From positions 185,382,936-185,446,935 of the forward strand of contig CM067369.1 in the NCBI GenBank assembly GCA_034401795.1: a stretch of 64,000 nucleotides of DNA. Reading direction: 5' to 3'. The notes beneath the pieces are model-generated. The model worked only from the letters and a program-made list of their open reading frames with translations, did not search any database and was not told the origin of the DNA. Made by a program: the position numbers and the translations under genes. How positions within the stretch are numbered: the first letter of the stretch is position 1; each line of letters starts with the position of its first letter. This document shows positions 1 through 12,472 of the stretch, piece after piece. This stretch comes from Chaetoderma sp. LZ-2023a. Its lineage: Eukaryota > Mollusca > Caudofoveata > Chaetodermatida > Chaetodermatidae.

Positions 1-310
1 GATAGCTATCAGTCAACTCGAACAGACTAACAAATATATGACTGTAATATGTTAGTATGCATTAGGAAACCACTTTAATCGGTTAGGTGTTAGTAAACCA
101 CTTAATAAGAGGTTCACGCTAACAAATATACGAGTTTACTCTCTATTCGTATATTGAGTGTACTCTCTATTCGTTTATTTGTTGGTAGACGTCAGGGTTT
201 CAAAAGGGGGCACTATTTTTTTAGTGCTTAGCTCTTTCCCCGACGTCTTGGTGTTATATATTTGTATTATATATTGTAGTAGTATGGGTTTCCTCTTTTT
301 ATAAAACACC
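1..310. other. AT-rich leader before LINE 1
   Basis: No reading frame of note. A 14-base motif TACTCTCTATTCGT occurs twice near 137-173, and a G-rich and pyrimidine-rich stretch lies at 195-245. The right half is probably the 5' UTR of the LINE whose ORF1 opens at 311. The true 5' end and any target duplication cannot be placed, since the window begins here. Confidence 0.4.
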
Positions 311-1624
311 ATGGCAACCTATACGCGTACCCTAAGCCTTACAATAACAACTAAGGGGTGGGGTGTCACGGCTTTCGACGTGTATCATGGGTTAAAGGAC
401 GTCGTTGGCGTGAGACCTGCTGCTTTGCAGGGGCTTATCAATGTTACTAAAACTATATGGAATGTAACAGTGTCAAATGAGTGGGTCAAGGAAAAGCTTC
501 TAGAAGATGTTCTTATTATAAAAGGCGAAGTTTGTAGCATAGAGGAAATCGAGTCAGATAGGTTGCTAGTGAAGATGAAAGTTCCACTAGAAATTCCAGA
601 TGACAGAATCATGAATGAACTCAAGAAGTATGGCAAAGTGCAAAAGATTGAACGGAAAACATATCCCTTTGACAGAGTGCTAGAAAACGGTATAAGACGC
701 ATCTGGTTTGATAAAGTGGATAGCTCTTTACCAAGCAGATTTACGCTTGATGGCAGCTTTGTCGTGCCCTTGTGGTATAGAGGGCAAATTAAAGAATGCC
801 AGATCTGCCTAAGTACTGACCATTTGGCAACAGATTGTCCCAATCGAAACAAATGTTTGCTCTGAGGTTCAGTTGACTATTTTAAATGGCGCTGTCCAGA
901 TAATCGCCCATTAAAGGATGCAACTGAGACAAATGCTTCTAAAGCAATCGTTATGGAAGCTGTTGATGTGGTTCATGCCACTGAAAATTACACAAACAAA
1001 TTATCAAATCCTGTTAAAGTAACTGCACTTGATGAAATTCAAGTATTAGAGGAGGGTATAACCTTAAGTCTAGAAAATAATCAAAATGCAGTGGAGCCAA
1101 ACGTGGCTGTAAAAGACACACAGAAAGATGATGATCTTACAGAAAAACCAGTTTACAATTCCTTAGAAGATGAATTAAAATTAGGACAGGATAAGTTTAG
1201 GACTCAGAAAACGGAAAGTTCAGTCCATTTTCCGCTAAGCCCACTTGATTTAAGTCAGCTTGAAGATATGGTAAATGACACTCCTGCCAAATGTAACTTA
1301 AGTGGCAATGCGTATCGTAAAGAATCTGAGTTTGAAGTAAATGATATGGATGATGATACAATGTCAGTTGCAGAATCAGATGTGTCCATTCAAACACAGA
1401 GTTTACAGATGAAAGATGAAATGGTAATGTACCGATCAGAAGGGGGTGAAGTGTTAGTGCCGTATGTAACGGTGAGAGGCGTGAAATATCATCTACTGCA
1501 CCATGATTCTGATATTTCCAAATATGACTATTTGTCTGTGGTAGAACTAGGAAACATTGAATTCGCAGGAAAATTAGGTAAATGGTCTAAGAAACGAGCT
1601 GAAAAACCAAATCAAGTTAATCTA
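311..1624 (+). pseudogene. LINE 1 ORF1 (RRM-like plus CCHC knuckle)
   Basis: The first 184 codons run from ATG 311 to a TGA at 863. Residues about 1-150 look like the RRM-like RNA-binding part of LINE ORF1 proteins, and a CX2CX4HX4C knuckle follows at residues 163-176 (CQICLSTDHLATDC). After the TGA the same frame stays open from 866 onward, so this is one ORF1 with a single premature stop. The second part is acidic and rich in Asp, Glu and Ser, with no known domain. No stop separates it from the endonuclease start near 1660, so ORF1 and ORF2 are fused in frame here, either through loss of the ORF1 stop or as the original design. Role by family: RNA binding and RNP assembly. Confidence 0.75.
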
Positions 1625-4600
1625 ATGATGGCGGTTGTAAACATCATTTTAAAAATTTTGATTATCTGCACCATCAATTGTAGAGGATTAAATATCAAAT
1701 TCAAGCAGCGCCATGTGCTAGAAGAATTAGCAAATGAGAGAACTAATATTGGTTTTCTACAAGAGACCAAAATTTAAAAAAATGAAGTGTATGAATCTCT
1801 CAAAGATATTTCAAAAGGGCAGATTTTGTATTCTTTATCACAAGATAATAGTGCAGGAGTGGCCATTTTATCCTGGCCCGCTGTCTCAACTATGTTGATT
1901 TATATCGTCGTCATCAGATACAAATGGAGGATGGATTTGTGTATCAATTGATGTACTAAACACAAGTTTAAATTTGATGTGCCTTTATGCGCCAACCTCT
2001 CATCAATTGCGTCGTGAATTTCTAAATGATGTTTCCACAATAATTCAAGACAGAACGCCTAAAAACCTAGTTATGGGTGGTGACTTTAATTGCATATTAG
2101 ATAAAGTTAAAGACAGAAACGCTAGGTCTAATTTTAATGACACATCTCATAATATTTTGAAACACATCTGTGAATATAAAAGCTTGATAGACACTTATCG
2201 GATTGAAAATCCAGAGGGCAGGGACTTTACTTGGTTTTCAACCGATGGAAAGAAAGCATCCAGATTGGACAGGATCTATGTAGAACGCTCATTGAAAGGT
2301 TACATGTGTAAGACTAACATAAAACCAGTAACTTACTCTGATCACAATATGTTTTCCATCACATTAGACAATGCTGACTGGATCAAACGAGGAGATGGAT
2401 TTTAGAAACTCAACATAGCATTGTTACGAGATAGTTGCTATCGCAACTGTGTAGAAAGTTGTTGGAGGCATTGGGATGAAAAGAGAAGTGTGTATGAATA
2501 TATAACAGACTGGTGGGAGGATGCTAAATCCGACCTGAAACATATTTCAAGGCAGTATTCCATCAGGAAAGCACAAGAAATGCGAAAGTGTAAAAAGGCG
2601 CTTCAGAGGTCGGTGTGTAAAATTAATAAGAACATTAATGGAGAATATAATTATTACGAACTATTAGTTAAATTAAAAGGTAGACTAAATGAAATAGAGC
2701 AATATCAGTTTGATGGGGCCAAAATAAGGTTAAGAGCACACATGCACACCGAGGGTGAAAAGCCTACACGTTAGTTTTGTAACTTGGAAAAAGCAAGAGG
2801 TATAGAGAAATTAATGCGCTCACTGAAGACTAATGATGGTGTATCAGTGTTCTCAAATGCAGAGATGATGGAAACAGTATCCAAATTTTGCAAATCATTG
2901 TATAAATCTGAAGGAAGTAATGAAGCTGCAACTAGAGATAGTTTAGCTAATATAACGCAAGGACTTCCAGATGCATGTCGCAAAAGTTGTGACCAATCAC
3001 TAACAATTGATGATTTGACAAAATCCCTCAATGGTATGGATTTAGAAAAGTCTCCTGGCTGTGACGGACTTCCAGTCGAATTTTATCAAACATTCTAGCA
3101 CATATTTGGTCCAGTATTAGAAGAAACAGCAGCTAGCATTTTTAAGGGCATCTCCCTCCATCGATGGCCCAAGCATATGTTCGGCTTATATACAAGAGGG
3201 TGACAGAAATAAAATACAGAATTACAGACCAATCTCTCTACTCTGTGTAGTCTATAAGATTATTACTCAGGCATTAACATTAAAACTGGGCACAGTCCTA
3301 GGCGAAGTAATTGATGATGATCAAACGTGCTCCATACCAGGAAGAACAATATTAACCAACACATTGCTTATACGAGGCCGTATTCAATTAGTTGAACAGG
3401 ATTGCATCCCAGCAGCAATAATAGCACTTGATAACGAGAAGGCGTTTGACAGACTTGAATGGGATTTCTTGTTTAAGTCTTTAGACCATATTGGCTTTGG
3501 TTCCAGATTTATTAAATGGGTCAGTATTTTATATACTGATATAACAAGTTGCTATTTAGAAAATAATCATCTATCTGAACCTGTAGTGTTGGAACAAGGT
3601 GTCAGACATGGTTGCTCATTGTCTCCGCTTCTATTCGTCATAGCTATGGAATCGTTTGGGGCCACATTGAGGCAACGTAATGATTTTCAAGGAATATGTA
3701 TACGTGGCGTAGAAAGGCCACTAAAGGTATCTCAATATGCAGATAATACGATTGTGTTTGCAGGTAAAAATTCAGATTTTAGAATGATAAATGGAGTATT
3801 ATCAGATTTTCAAAAAGCATCAGGGCTTAAGGTCAATAGAGACAAATCTAAGGGATTCTGTTTGGGCGCTTGGAAGGACAGAACTGACAATGCTATGGAT
3901 ATTAACTGGTCAGATGATGTCATAAAGATTTTGGGTATTTACTTTAGTAGAGAACAGGATGTATTAATAAACTGGGAAGAAAGGCTATCCAAGCTAAAGT
4001 GTGCATTAGTAAATTGGAAACGACGTCGCCTAACTGTATTTGGCAGGACATTTGTCTGTAATAATTTAATTTTATCTGGACTGTGGTATACTGCTTCTGT
4101 AGTTCATATGCCCAAATCAGTAGAGTCAAAGATCAACATGTTACTTTTGTCCTTATTATGGGAGGTCAAAGCCCATTTAGTATCACAGTCAATCCTCACC
4201 AATGAAAAGCATGATGGAAGCCTGGATTTGGTTAATGTTTTAGCAAAGTGTGCGTCTGTAAAACTGAAATTCTTGAATAAGTTACTCACTTCAAACTCAT
4301 CATGGTCAAGTGTTGCAAGGACACTTCTACAAAGGTACGTAGATCCATTTCCAGTAGAATGTTTATTTTTGTGCAATAAACTGCCACCTAACCATAAGAA
4401 GATACCAAACGTATATAAAGAACAGCTCGAAGCTTTAAAGATATTTACACCATCAGTGCCACAACCCAGTTGTTGGGAAGATGCCTTAGAGCAACGTCTT
4501 TGGGGCAACGAGTTGATTCGTGATAATGATGCTGTATTATATTTGTCCTCTATGGCCAAAAATGGCATTCAATATTTATGTGATTTAGTTAATCCAAAAT

Positions 4601-5349
4601 CTCGCAAATGGAATGCGATGCAGGATGTAGCAAGAGCAACATCAATGAGGCATATTGATGCCCAACGCTTATTTCTTAGAATAAAGAATACAATACCTGG
4701 TGAATGGGTCAAATTGCCGAAAGCACGTGGCAACAGAGATATGTTGCAACCAACATTAGTATTTAAGTCAGAGCATATAAAATACAACATGGCATCTAGA
4801 GCCTGGTATGGAGACCGACTCCTATTGCAGGTAGGCAGTGGAACACTTTAGGATGCACGCCAAAGAACTGGAAAAATGCATGGAAAACAAAACTTCTACC
4901 TTGTCTACCAGCAATGGGACCTGGCATGGCGATTACTCCATCGAAGACTATGGGTCGGCCATCTGACTTATATGTGCAAAATAACAAGTACAGACCGGTG
5001 TTTATTATTTAATACTGAGGAGGAAACAGTAGACCATCTGTTTACACAGAGTTGTATAGCTACAGGCTTTTGGGTATATATCAATATGCTCCTTGCTAAA
5101 TTTGGAGTCAAATATGTGAAATTAATGGCTGAAACAATTATGTTCAAAGATTGCTCAACTATCGGACGAATCATTAATAGCAAGGAGAAAGAATTGTTGG
5201 TAACCCTGTTATCTCTAGGAGTGTGGGCCATTTGGAAGCATCGGTGTTCAGAGGCCAGAGATAAAACAGGAAACAACCACCAAAGAGTCATACAAGCTAT
5301 ATTTCGATCATTGTTGATAAACTGCATCAATGTGAATTTTACAGACTAG
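1625..5349 (+). pseudogene. LINE 1 ORF2: endonuclease, reverse transcriptase
   Basis: The start at ATG 1625 is chosen because the endonuclease begins just after it (TINCRGLN, then FLQETKI with the catalytic Glu). The other endonuclease motifs are at 1974-2405: GGDFNC, SRLDRIYV and the terminal SDH. The linker runs 2421-3098 and ends in the SPGCDGLPVEF motif. The RT core follows at 3364-3950: motif A Asp at 3430, then GCSLSPLLF. In motif C the usual YADD reads YADN; the second catalytic Asp is Asn at 3745-3747, which should abolish polymerase activity even without the stops. The thumb and C-terminal region carry a Cys/His motif (CLLF..EETVDHLFTQSC, about 5000-5055) typical of L1/Tx1 ORF2 ends. 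Normal role: target-primed reverse transcription in the nucleus. Confidence 0.85.
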
Positions 5350-5455
5350 TGGAACATGGAAACGAAAGTAGATTTAAAGATGTATGGTGCAAAATTGGCC
5401 TAGTATCAATTGAACACGGATATTTAAAAATAGCACAAGGAGAACTTGAATAAAC

Positions 5456-5824
5456 TAGCACACTCGCTGCTTGTTGTATATTGATATATGGTGTTTTATT
5501 TTATTAAATTGACTTTATTTTAAAATTTTAGTGTCTTAGGAGATGATAATTTTGACAAATAATCTAGCCTTGGGAATCTGTATATTTAATACATCAATAT
5601 TTTTTAGGTGATCCGACTTTCGAGTTCATTAGGTTAACAGAGTATGACATCTTACATATATACAATTAGCATCCTGTTGTAAATGTTTATTGTATGTGTA
5701 TCTGTTCCAGAGTAATTTGCAAAAACTTACAATGAAGTAAATTTAGAATGTGAACCCAGAACACCATCTATGTAGTCATAGTGTGTATACTTTTGCTTTG
5801 TGCATTATACGACATAAAGGCTAC
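5456..5824. other. unassigned AT-rich sequence
   Basis: The first part may be the tail of LINE 1. I see no frame, repeat or RNA gene in the remainder. Confidence 0.4.
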
Positions 5825-6112
5825 TACGCCTGCTCGGTATTTAGGAATCAGCCAACTGGCGTCAATGAGTGACCTTTTGTTACTTATTGACGAGTCACCT
5901 CGCCACTCGTTGGCAAGCTGCACTCGCCATTTGGGCCTAATACTATACGGTGTGCTACGTTAAACTACATATGATCTACTTAGCCTGCCGGTTATGAATC
6001 GGCTCAATGGTGTCAATGAGTAGCAGTAACTTACCGCTAATTATTGATGAGTCTCCTTACCACTTATTGGGTAACTATGCTCGCCATTTGGGCCTACTAC
6101 TACACGGTGTGC
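5825..6112. repeat. two-copy diverged tandem repeat, about 155 bp
   Basis: Copy 1 (about 5825-5958) and copy 2 (about 5980-6112) share an ordered set of blocks: GTCAATGAGT, TTATTGA, GAGTC, CTCGCCATTTGGGCCTA and CACGGTGTGC or TACGGTGTGC. By eye they are about 75-80 percent identical. The 60-codon frame over copy 1 is not supported as a gene. Confidence 0.6.
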
Positions 6113-6388
6113 AAATAGTAATGGCTTTGTTGAATTATATTATGTTATCAGCTCTTTATTAAGTTTTTTTCTATGTAGTTATGCCATGGGTGTGGTATAT
6201 GGTAATAGAATATTTTATTTTGCACTGTTTTGTTTGTTTAAGCTTGTATTGTTATTCATATACTATTAATAAAGCCTGCTATTTCACCCGATTTTTTATG
6301 GGGGTTTGCAAGCCTTTTTTAAAGGATTTCCTCCATGAAGTGTGTCTGACTGCGTCAGCATCAGATTTTCAAAAAAGAAAGCAAAAAG

Positions 6389-6466
<78 letters not shown>
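6389..6466. repeat. (AGT)n microsatellite, 26 units
   Basis: Uninterrupted AGT/GTA run followed by imperfect AGC/AGT units to about 6500. It explains the poly-Ser frame at 6181-6558, which I do not call a gene. Confidence 0.95.
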
Positions 6467-6500
6467 AACGCAGTAGCAGCAGTATCAGTAGCAGCAACAA

Positions 6501-7740
6501 AGCTTTGTTTTCAATTTATGATGTGAAATGGAATTTAGCCTGCCATATAACAACTTGAAATGCTCAAAGCATGCATATCTACCAGTAATGGTTTATCTTT
6601 TCTGCGGTGTTAGTACAGTGCCATTTGTTCCTAACTTCTAAAAGGTGATGGTGATAGCATGGCGTCAGGTGGGTAGGAAGATGATGAGGATGTGAAGATT
6701 CTTACATTGAGAGAAAATTGCGGCTTCTGCCACCGACCAATTACAACACACTGTTGTAAGCCAAGAAAACAAGAACAATTCAGTTGATTCTTTTCAAAAT
6801 TAATCTGCTGGAAACTATTGCTCCCTGAGTTGGCAACAAGTTCCTTTCAAATTAATACCAATAAATTCAACAGACTGTGTATGAATATTTGCATGTAAAA
6901 AAACAGGGGTGTTTATCAAAGAAAGTGGAAACACATATGTATCCCTTCACCCCACCCTTCGATTCGCCTCAAATAACGTCCATGCTTAGTAGATCTAGAT
7001 CTTATTACATACATTTAACCTAGAAAGATACCAAAACAGACCTACTGAATGATAATCTACACTAAATTACTTGAAGCAAAAATATTAATATCCTGGATGC
7101 AAACCAATGACTGACCATTGCTATTATCTGTGATATTTTGCTCAATCCATTCAAGTAAAATAAGAGGTGGTCTATAACAGTTTTGGTTAATGTATACTAG
7201 AATATTTGAACAGGGAAGACACTTTTATGGTGCAAACTACAGATGTTTGATTCTGTAATCTAAATCTGTTCACTGATATAAAACATATGCCGCGCCACAC
7301 CATATTTTTATTATCTTCATGATATTTTTGATGAATATTATTCGGATAAGTTCAACTTACACAATTTCTACTGAAAAAAAATTATTTAAATTTAATAGTC
7401 TGTGACAATGTTGCGATTTTATCGATTTTCTTCTAGAAAATGGCATTGTTGCAGCCATAAATTTAATTCACGCTTGTAGTACGAGTAATACACATTTTCC
7501 AAAAGAAAACGGGGAAAGCCATTATAAATTTCACAGCCATCTAATGGCCACACCTACTTCTAGAATTGCAGGCGATGTATAATCGCCAAACGCTGTTTTA
7601 AATTTGCAAGGCTATTCGCAACAAAACATCTAAAAGTACTGGCAAAATTGTGTGTTACCTTTATCTAAATAATTTGTCCCAAGGCAACCAAATACTTTCT
7701 CCAGTCATCGTTTTCCATTCTCTATAGATGTATGGTCAAT
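6501..7740. other. unassigned AT-rich sequence
   Basis: No frame above 60 codons, no terminal repeats and no recognisable transposon domain. Confidence 0.4.
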
Positions 7741-7744
7741 TATT

Positions 7745-7936
7745 GTGGCGGCGGCGGTGGTGGCGGCGACTGCGACGATGACGACGACGATGCCAGAAGT
7801 AAAATGAATTCGGTGTTGTAATAATCTAGATAGCAAAATGATATAATAACGTTTTCTGGAAGTCAGATGTTGGCGATCTTAGGCTCCCACGAGCCTTTCT
7901 GTCAGGGTGGGTGGATGTGGTGGGGGGGGGGGGGGG
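7745..7936. repeat. GGC/GAC-rich low complexity and poly-G
   Basis: GGC and GAC trinucleotides at about 7748-7790, then a run of about 15 G near 7921-7936. No coding value. Confidence 0.8.
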
Positions 7937-8069
7937 TGCAATTAAGCAGCTAAGACTTTTGGTCCCAAAAGCAGAGAGTACGTCATAGACAGGTCGGATA
8001 ACTACCGATTAGTACTAGTTAGCAATTTCTTGACGTTTGGCAGATTACAGGATGTTAGATAACACGCAC

Positions 8070-8150
8070 AGTTGCATACACATATGCACGCATGCACGTG
8101 CACACTCATGCATGCGTGCACACATGCACACGCATACACACGCACCCACC
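8070..8150. repeat. CACATG/CACACG-type purine-pyrimidine repeat
   Basis: Degenerate alternating CA, TG and CG dinucleotides (ACGCATGCACGTGCAC and similar). The His/Cys-rich frames on both strands are artefacts of this run. Confidence 0.8.
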
Positions 8151-8633
8151 CGACGAAAAGTAGGCCTACCAACACACAATAGCACACCAATTTCTTTGGC
8201 TGTCCATAAAACACAAAATCTTATCAAGTCCCATGAGATTCTGAGGATATATATTGGCATAGAGTCAATAGACGCTTGTCTCAGATTGATTCTACATATT
8301 TCCCATAATCCTTATATCTCGCCGAATTTAACAATCCACTAATTACATGTCACATGTATAATTGCTTTGAAAACGAAGCAATTAAATCATTCAAATCAAT
8401 GCTGAGATTCAAATAAAGGAACGATACAGATTAAAGTCTAAATTAATACTATCACAAACGCATTTGGGGCAGACCGTGATCTTGAAGAGTTTTAAAATCA
8501 GTTTCAGTTTCAGTTTTCTTTATTTCACTCAGGAAAATGGCATTTGAGGGCAACATTTATGTTAGTTTTTGGTGATAGAGGTATTATAAATTTTGAAATT
8601 TTTTGTTCACATACGATATTATTAACATTATAA

Positions 8634-8648
8634 TCATCATCATCATCA

Positions 8649-8714
<66 letters not shown>
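8634..8714. repeat. (CAT)n(ATT)n microsatellite
   Basis: Several ATC units pass into about 21 ATT units. Poly-Ile and poly-Asn frames here are shadows. Confidence 0.95.
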
Positions 8715-8716
<2 letters not shown>

Positions 8717-8754
8717 TTGATTAATTTGGAAAATGATATAAACGTTAATCCTCG

Positions 8755-8880
8755 GTTGTCGTTGTTGTTGTTGTCGTTGTCGTCGTCATCGTTGTTGTTG
8801 TTGTTGTTGTTGTTGTTGTTATTATTGTTGTTATTGCTGCTGCTGCTGTTGTTGAGGTTGCCGCTGCTGTTGTTGTTCCC
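8755..8880. repeat. (GTT)n with GTC, ATT and GCT variants
   Basis: About 40 mostly NTT/NTC trinucleotides right of the ATT block. Poly-Leu and poly-Thr frames come from it. Confidence 0.9.
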
Positions 8881-9241
8881 ACCATCGTTGGCGTCGTCGT
8901 CGATGTATTTGCAGTAGTTATTCGTCGGTCTGTTTGATCTTGTTTGTCTTGAATCATATGTAGGCCTATATAAAATCAGACGCATATACATGCCTGGATG
9001 CATGGCTATGTTAGACTTACTCAGTGTGCGTGCGTGCATGCATGTGATGTGTGTTTCTCCGCCGAGGTCATGGAGTCATTCAGGTACAAGTTCCAGTTAA
9101 TTTTATTTTCACTCAGGTGGTACAAAACCATATGAAGTAATAATTTGCAAATGTGGTATTTGGAAAGTATAATATTATTTGCATAAATATATTGCAAAAT
9201 ATTATGAAATCACTGAAATCAGCATACCTATAAAATATAAG

Positions 9242-9293
9242 CAGCAGCAGCAGCAGCAGTAGTATTAGCCATAGTTAGGGCTGGAAGTAGCAG

Positions 9294-9343
<50 letters not shown>

Positions 9344-9345
9344 AC
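9242..9345. repeat. (CAG)n microsatellite in two blocks
   Basis: A short block at 9242-9262 and a longer uninterrupted block at 9296-9341 (about 15 units), followed by GGCGGCGATGG. Outside any credible exon. Confidence 0.9.
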
Positions 9346-10331
9346 TGCGGTGGCGGCGATGGTGGCAGAAGCAGTCCAAAATGAACAAGATGGCTGGAGA
9401 TGTGCGCAGGATATCAGTAGCTGAGAGGTTGCTTTAGATCAATGAATGTTCATGCAACTATGCGAAAATTTCCGGGTGACCCATTCAAACAGAAAACGTG
9501 TTTCACGAACCGATAAACAGAGAAACGCACATCACCAAAAAACTACAATCCGATTAAGCCCAATATCTAAATCTAGGCGATTTGTTAAAATCAAGTGTAG
9601 CAAATGTCAACTCGTTTCCAGCGCAATTATGTCATTAAAACCCTTGACGGTGCCGTTGAGTGTTTCTAACACGAGTGCGGGATTACGTAACTAACACTTG
9701 ACACGATCGCCATTGATTAGTCGCATTCCTGCTGAACTTATGAAAATATATAAAGGACAATTCCGGGGTGGGTAAAAGTGAACTTTACTTGAAAGACAAT
9801 AATATGACTAACATATTGGATCCTAAAAAACAACAATAGATAAAATAATAGGAAGAATTATACCATCGTAATCATGGGCGTATTTCGTATCTCGGATGCG
9901 GCCATCATCATCCCTGCTCCAAAGCTATCTTTGCCGAGCACGAAGGCTGTACAGCAAATATGGAGCCCCAATATGTGCTAATTTGTAATCATTAGGACAT
10001 TGTCCAGTTAAGCTACTAAGTTTTTCAGGTAATTCTAGTATCTGAAGTCAACGGGATGTCGTTAACCCCTAGAATGCTGAAGTCTAGATTTCATACATTC
10101 CATTCTCTCTATCCTATCAGTATGTGTTCATTTTGGTAACGATGCTGATGCAAGTCATTGCTGTGCACAGCAGCAACACGTTTCAGAAACATTTTTTTTC
10201 CAAATATACCACAGCACTATCTCTGTAAGTAGGCTATTATGCACTTTACACCAAGTGATAAGGTCTAAATGAAGTGGCACACTTGACACGCGCGTATTGC
10301 CAAATTACTCAGTCAACTCAAGATACCGTTA
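9346..10331. other. unassigned sequence
   Basis: No supported gene or repeat. The 82-codon frame at 9446 has no recognisable domain and no flanking support. Confidence 0.4.
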
Positions 10332-10334
10332 TAA

Positions 10335-11008
10335 AGCTGCGTTTACCCGGCATGATTGGTGTGGACTGCGGAATGTGGAATGGAAAGCGCCTATGCGGAA
10401 TGCGGGTAAAATATCGCATGTACCATTTACCTGCATGCGGTATCATTGCGTTATTTTACGAGAGACATTGTGGCCGTTAGGTTGATTACCTTCCCCATGT
10501 TTGCTGATATTGCGATATTTCTATCAAATTTCTTTCAAAAGCGACAACACATTTGTTACGCTTTGATATCTATCTTTCCACTGAGACCATTTCAAAATGT
10601 TTGTGTATGGAGGCGAGAAATGTAAATCCAAAATGGCGGATGCTGACGACTAGATTCAAAATGATACCTTGGCCTAATCTAACAACATGCAATTATAATA
10701 TTACTGATTTCCTAATTTTTTCCTACAAGTTAGTTCTTATAAAACGATGCAACAGCTTTAACTACATGGATTACCATTTCGTTGTTAGGTTACATGTTCT
10801 CTATTCTGCACCGGAATCTTTTCCGTCTGGAAAGATGGCTACACCGAGTGATTGGTTTTTCCGCATCCTACCGTTCCGCATTACACATACCACTTACCGC
10901 ATGCAGGTAAATGGATGAAGGAAAATAGTAAAGAGCGATCTGAAGTATATTCCGCATACCGTTTCCGCAACCCACTTCCCGCAATCCGCGTGCCAGGTAA
11001 ACGCAGCT
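10335..11008. mobile_element. MITE, 674 bp, Harbinger-like
   Basis: Inverted termini: the left end AGCTGCGTTTACCCGGCA (10335-10352) matches the inverse of the right end (10991-11008) with one mismatch. The inverted similarity continues with gaps, for example CCATTTACCTGCATGCGGTA at about 10424 against its complement at about 10897-10916. Both ends are flanked by TAA (10332-10334 and 11009-11011), the 3-bp TWA duplication known for PIF/Harbinger elements. TGCGGAA-type subrepeats fill both arms. The middle (10450-10850) encodes nothing recognisable, so it is a non-autonomous element. The superfamily call rests on target-site size only. Confidence 0.75.
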
Positions 11009-11011
11009 TAA

Positions 11012-11866
11012 TGCATGTTGCAGAAATTGTAAATATATGTTCTGAGAAAACATATGATAATATTGCTGGAACCACAAAATCGATTGTAATAATTCGGATG
11101 CCTACCTATTGCCGCAAATTCGAAGATATATCCAATTATAGGGATGTTAGAATCGCCCAAGTGGTTCAAAAGATACAGTCTGCGGAATAAACTAAGCCAG
11201 CAAAATAGTCAAACAAAAATATTAGGATGCGTTCTATCTATCATCCCATATTAAAATAAGTATTACAGCTATAATAACAAAATTTGCCATGTCGGCAGTT
11301 TATCGTGTTATCCCATAACTGAGGCAGCTTCGTCAAAATATCTTAATTATTGAAATTATTACAGCTTGCCAGGCAATATTGATACGGCCGCGGAAAATTC
11401 CCAAATTTTATGTCAAAATGTTAATTCATTTGATGACATCTCCGCTTGAGCAAAATTATAATTAGTCAGGCAAATAGCCATTTCTTTCAGCTTTAAGCAC
11501 ACTCGATTTAATGACAATACACAAAGTATTTACAAAGATAGAGCCTGTGAGACAAAGGCATCGTACACTGAATTTGGCCAGAAAAAGAATAAAATAATCT
11601 CAGATAGTATATTAGATGATTGATCTTTGTATATTCCATTCTTTTGAGCCCCTTGCCTGATTTTAACATCCATTATAGCATATTAATCCCAAAGTCGGCA
11701 CCCAGATCTTGGAATCATTGTAATTGCTTCATCAGGTTCGCTGCTATTATCATCTACGTACACTTCCTTAAAATATGCACCCGCATCTATAGGCATTGTG
11801 CCTCCATTAATCCCTAGTGATGGTGCAGGGATGTTCAAAATAGCATGATTGGTCAATTTGCTTGGC
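11012..11866. other. unassigned AT-rich sequence
   Basis: I see no gene, terminal repeat or tandem array. Confidence 0.4.
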
Positions 11867-11907
<41 letters not shown>

Positions 11908-11929
11908 TATTATTATTATTATTATTAAA

Positions 11930-11976
<47 letters not shown>
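11867..11976. repeat. (ATT)n microsatellite with interruptions
   Basis: About 36 ATT units interrupted by an ACT near 11903 and AAA near 11927. Confidence 0.95.
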
Positions 11977-12119
11977 CATCCAATTTTACAAAAGAAATTC
12001 CCTTAAGCAACCGATAAAGCATGCAGTTTCAGTCAGCTCTCGATTCTCTTGTTTGTATTATTTTGCACTTGCGCCGCAAGAAAGCCGTATCATCAGCCCA
12101 GCGATTGGTCGTTAGTTGC

Positions 12120-12330
12120 AACATGTCTGCCTGTCTGGCCACCCATCACGCATGCCCTCGCGCCCACCCGTGTACCCTCTCACCCACCTGCCAGACACTT
12201 ACCGATCACCCACCCCATCACAACACACACCGCCCCCATTGGCCTCCCAGCTACGCACCCGCCCACCTGCTGTCTGCCCATCCGCCAGCGCACTGTCCAG
12301 ACTGCCAGCCCGCCATGCATTTTGGCTGGG
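12120..12330. repeat. CCCA/CACC-rich low-complexity tract
   Basis: C-rich on the plus strand, with scattered CACCC and CCCAC words. Three overlapping Pro/His-rich frames exist here and none resembles a protein family. Confidence 0.6.
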
Positions 12331-12435
12331 CCTATAATTGGAAGTGCTTAAAATGGTAATAATAGCTAAGTGATATAGGCCTACTACGTATAGATACGAA
12401 GACCTGTAAGTTTGGTGACCATAACTTCAATAATA

Positions 12436-12436
<1 letters not shown>

Positions 12437-12472
<36 letters not shown>

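Larger units (their letters stand above)
170..5455 (+). mobile_element. L1/Tx1-type LINE, nearly full length, inactive
   Basis: Two coding parts lie in the canonical order: a nucleic-acid-binding ORF1 (311 to about 1625), then ORF2 with an AP-type endonuclease, reverse transcriptase and a C-terminal Cys/His motif (about 1625-5349). The RT signature GVRHGCSLSPLLFVIAMES and the motif A context ALDNEKAFDRLEW are of the L1/Tx1 kind rather than Jockey, CR1 or RTE. Decay is moderate: in-frame stops at 863, 1775, 2403, 2772 and 4849, and frame changes between about 1860 and 1974 and between 3098 and 3364. About 100 bases follow the last stop without an obvious poly-A. Boundaries are approximate. Confidence 0.85.

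Noticed and set aside
6181-6558. 125-codon frame with a poly-Ser stretch
   Set aside because: The middle is the AGT microsatellite; the flanks show no domain or splice context.
8584-9039. Poly-Asn, poly-Ile and poly-Thr frames
   Set aside because: Read from ATT and GTT repeats on both strands.
8500-9120. Two similar 30-bp words (CAGTTTTCTTTATTTCACTCAGG and a relative at 9093) as SINE ends
   Set aside because: Too short, with no body, tail or target duplication to support a SINE.
12049-12351. Three overlapping frames rich in Pro, His and Thr
   Set aside because: Caused by the C-rich tract; no family likeness.
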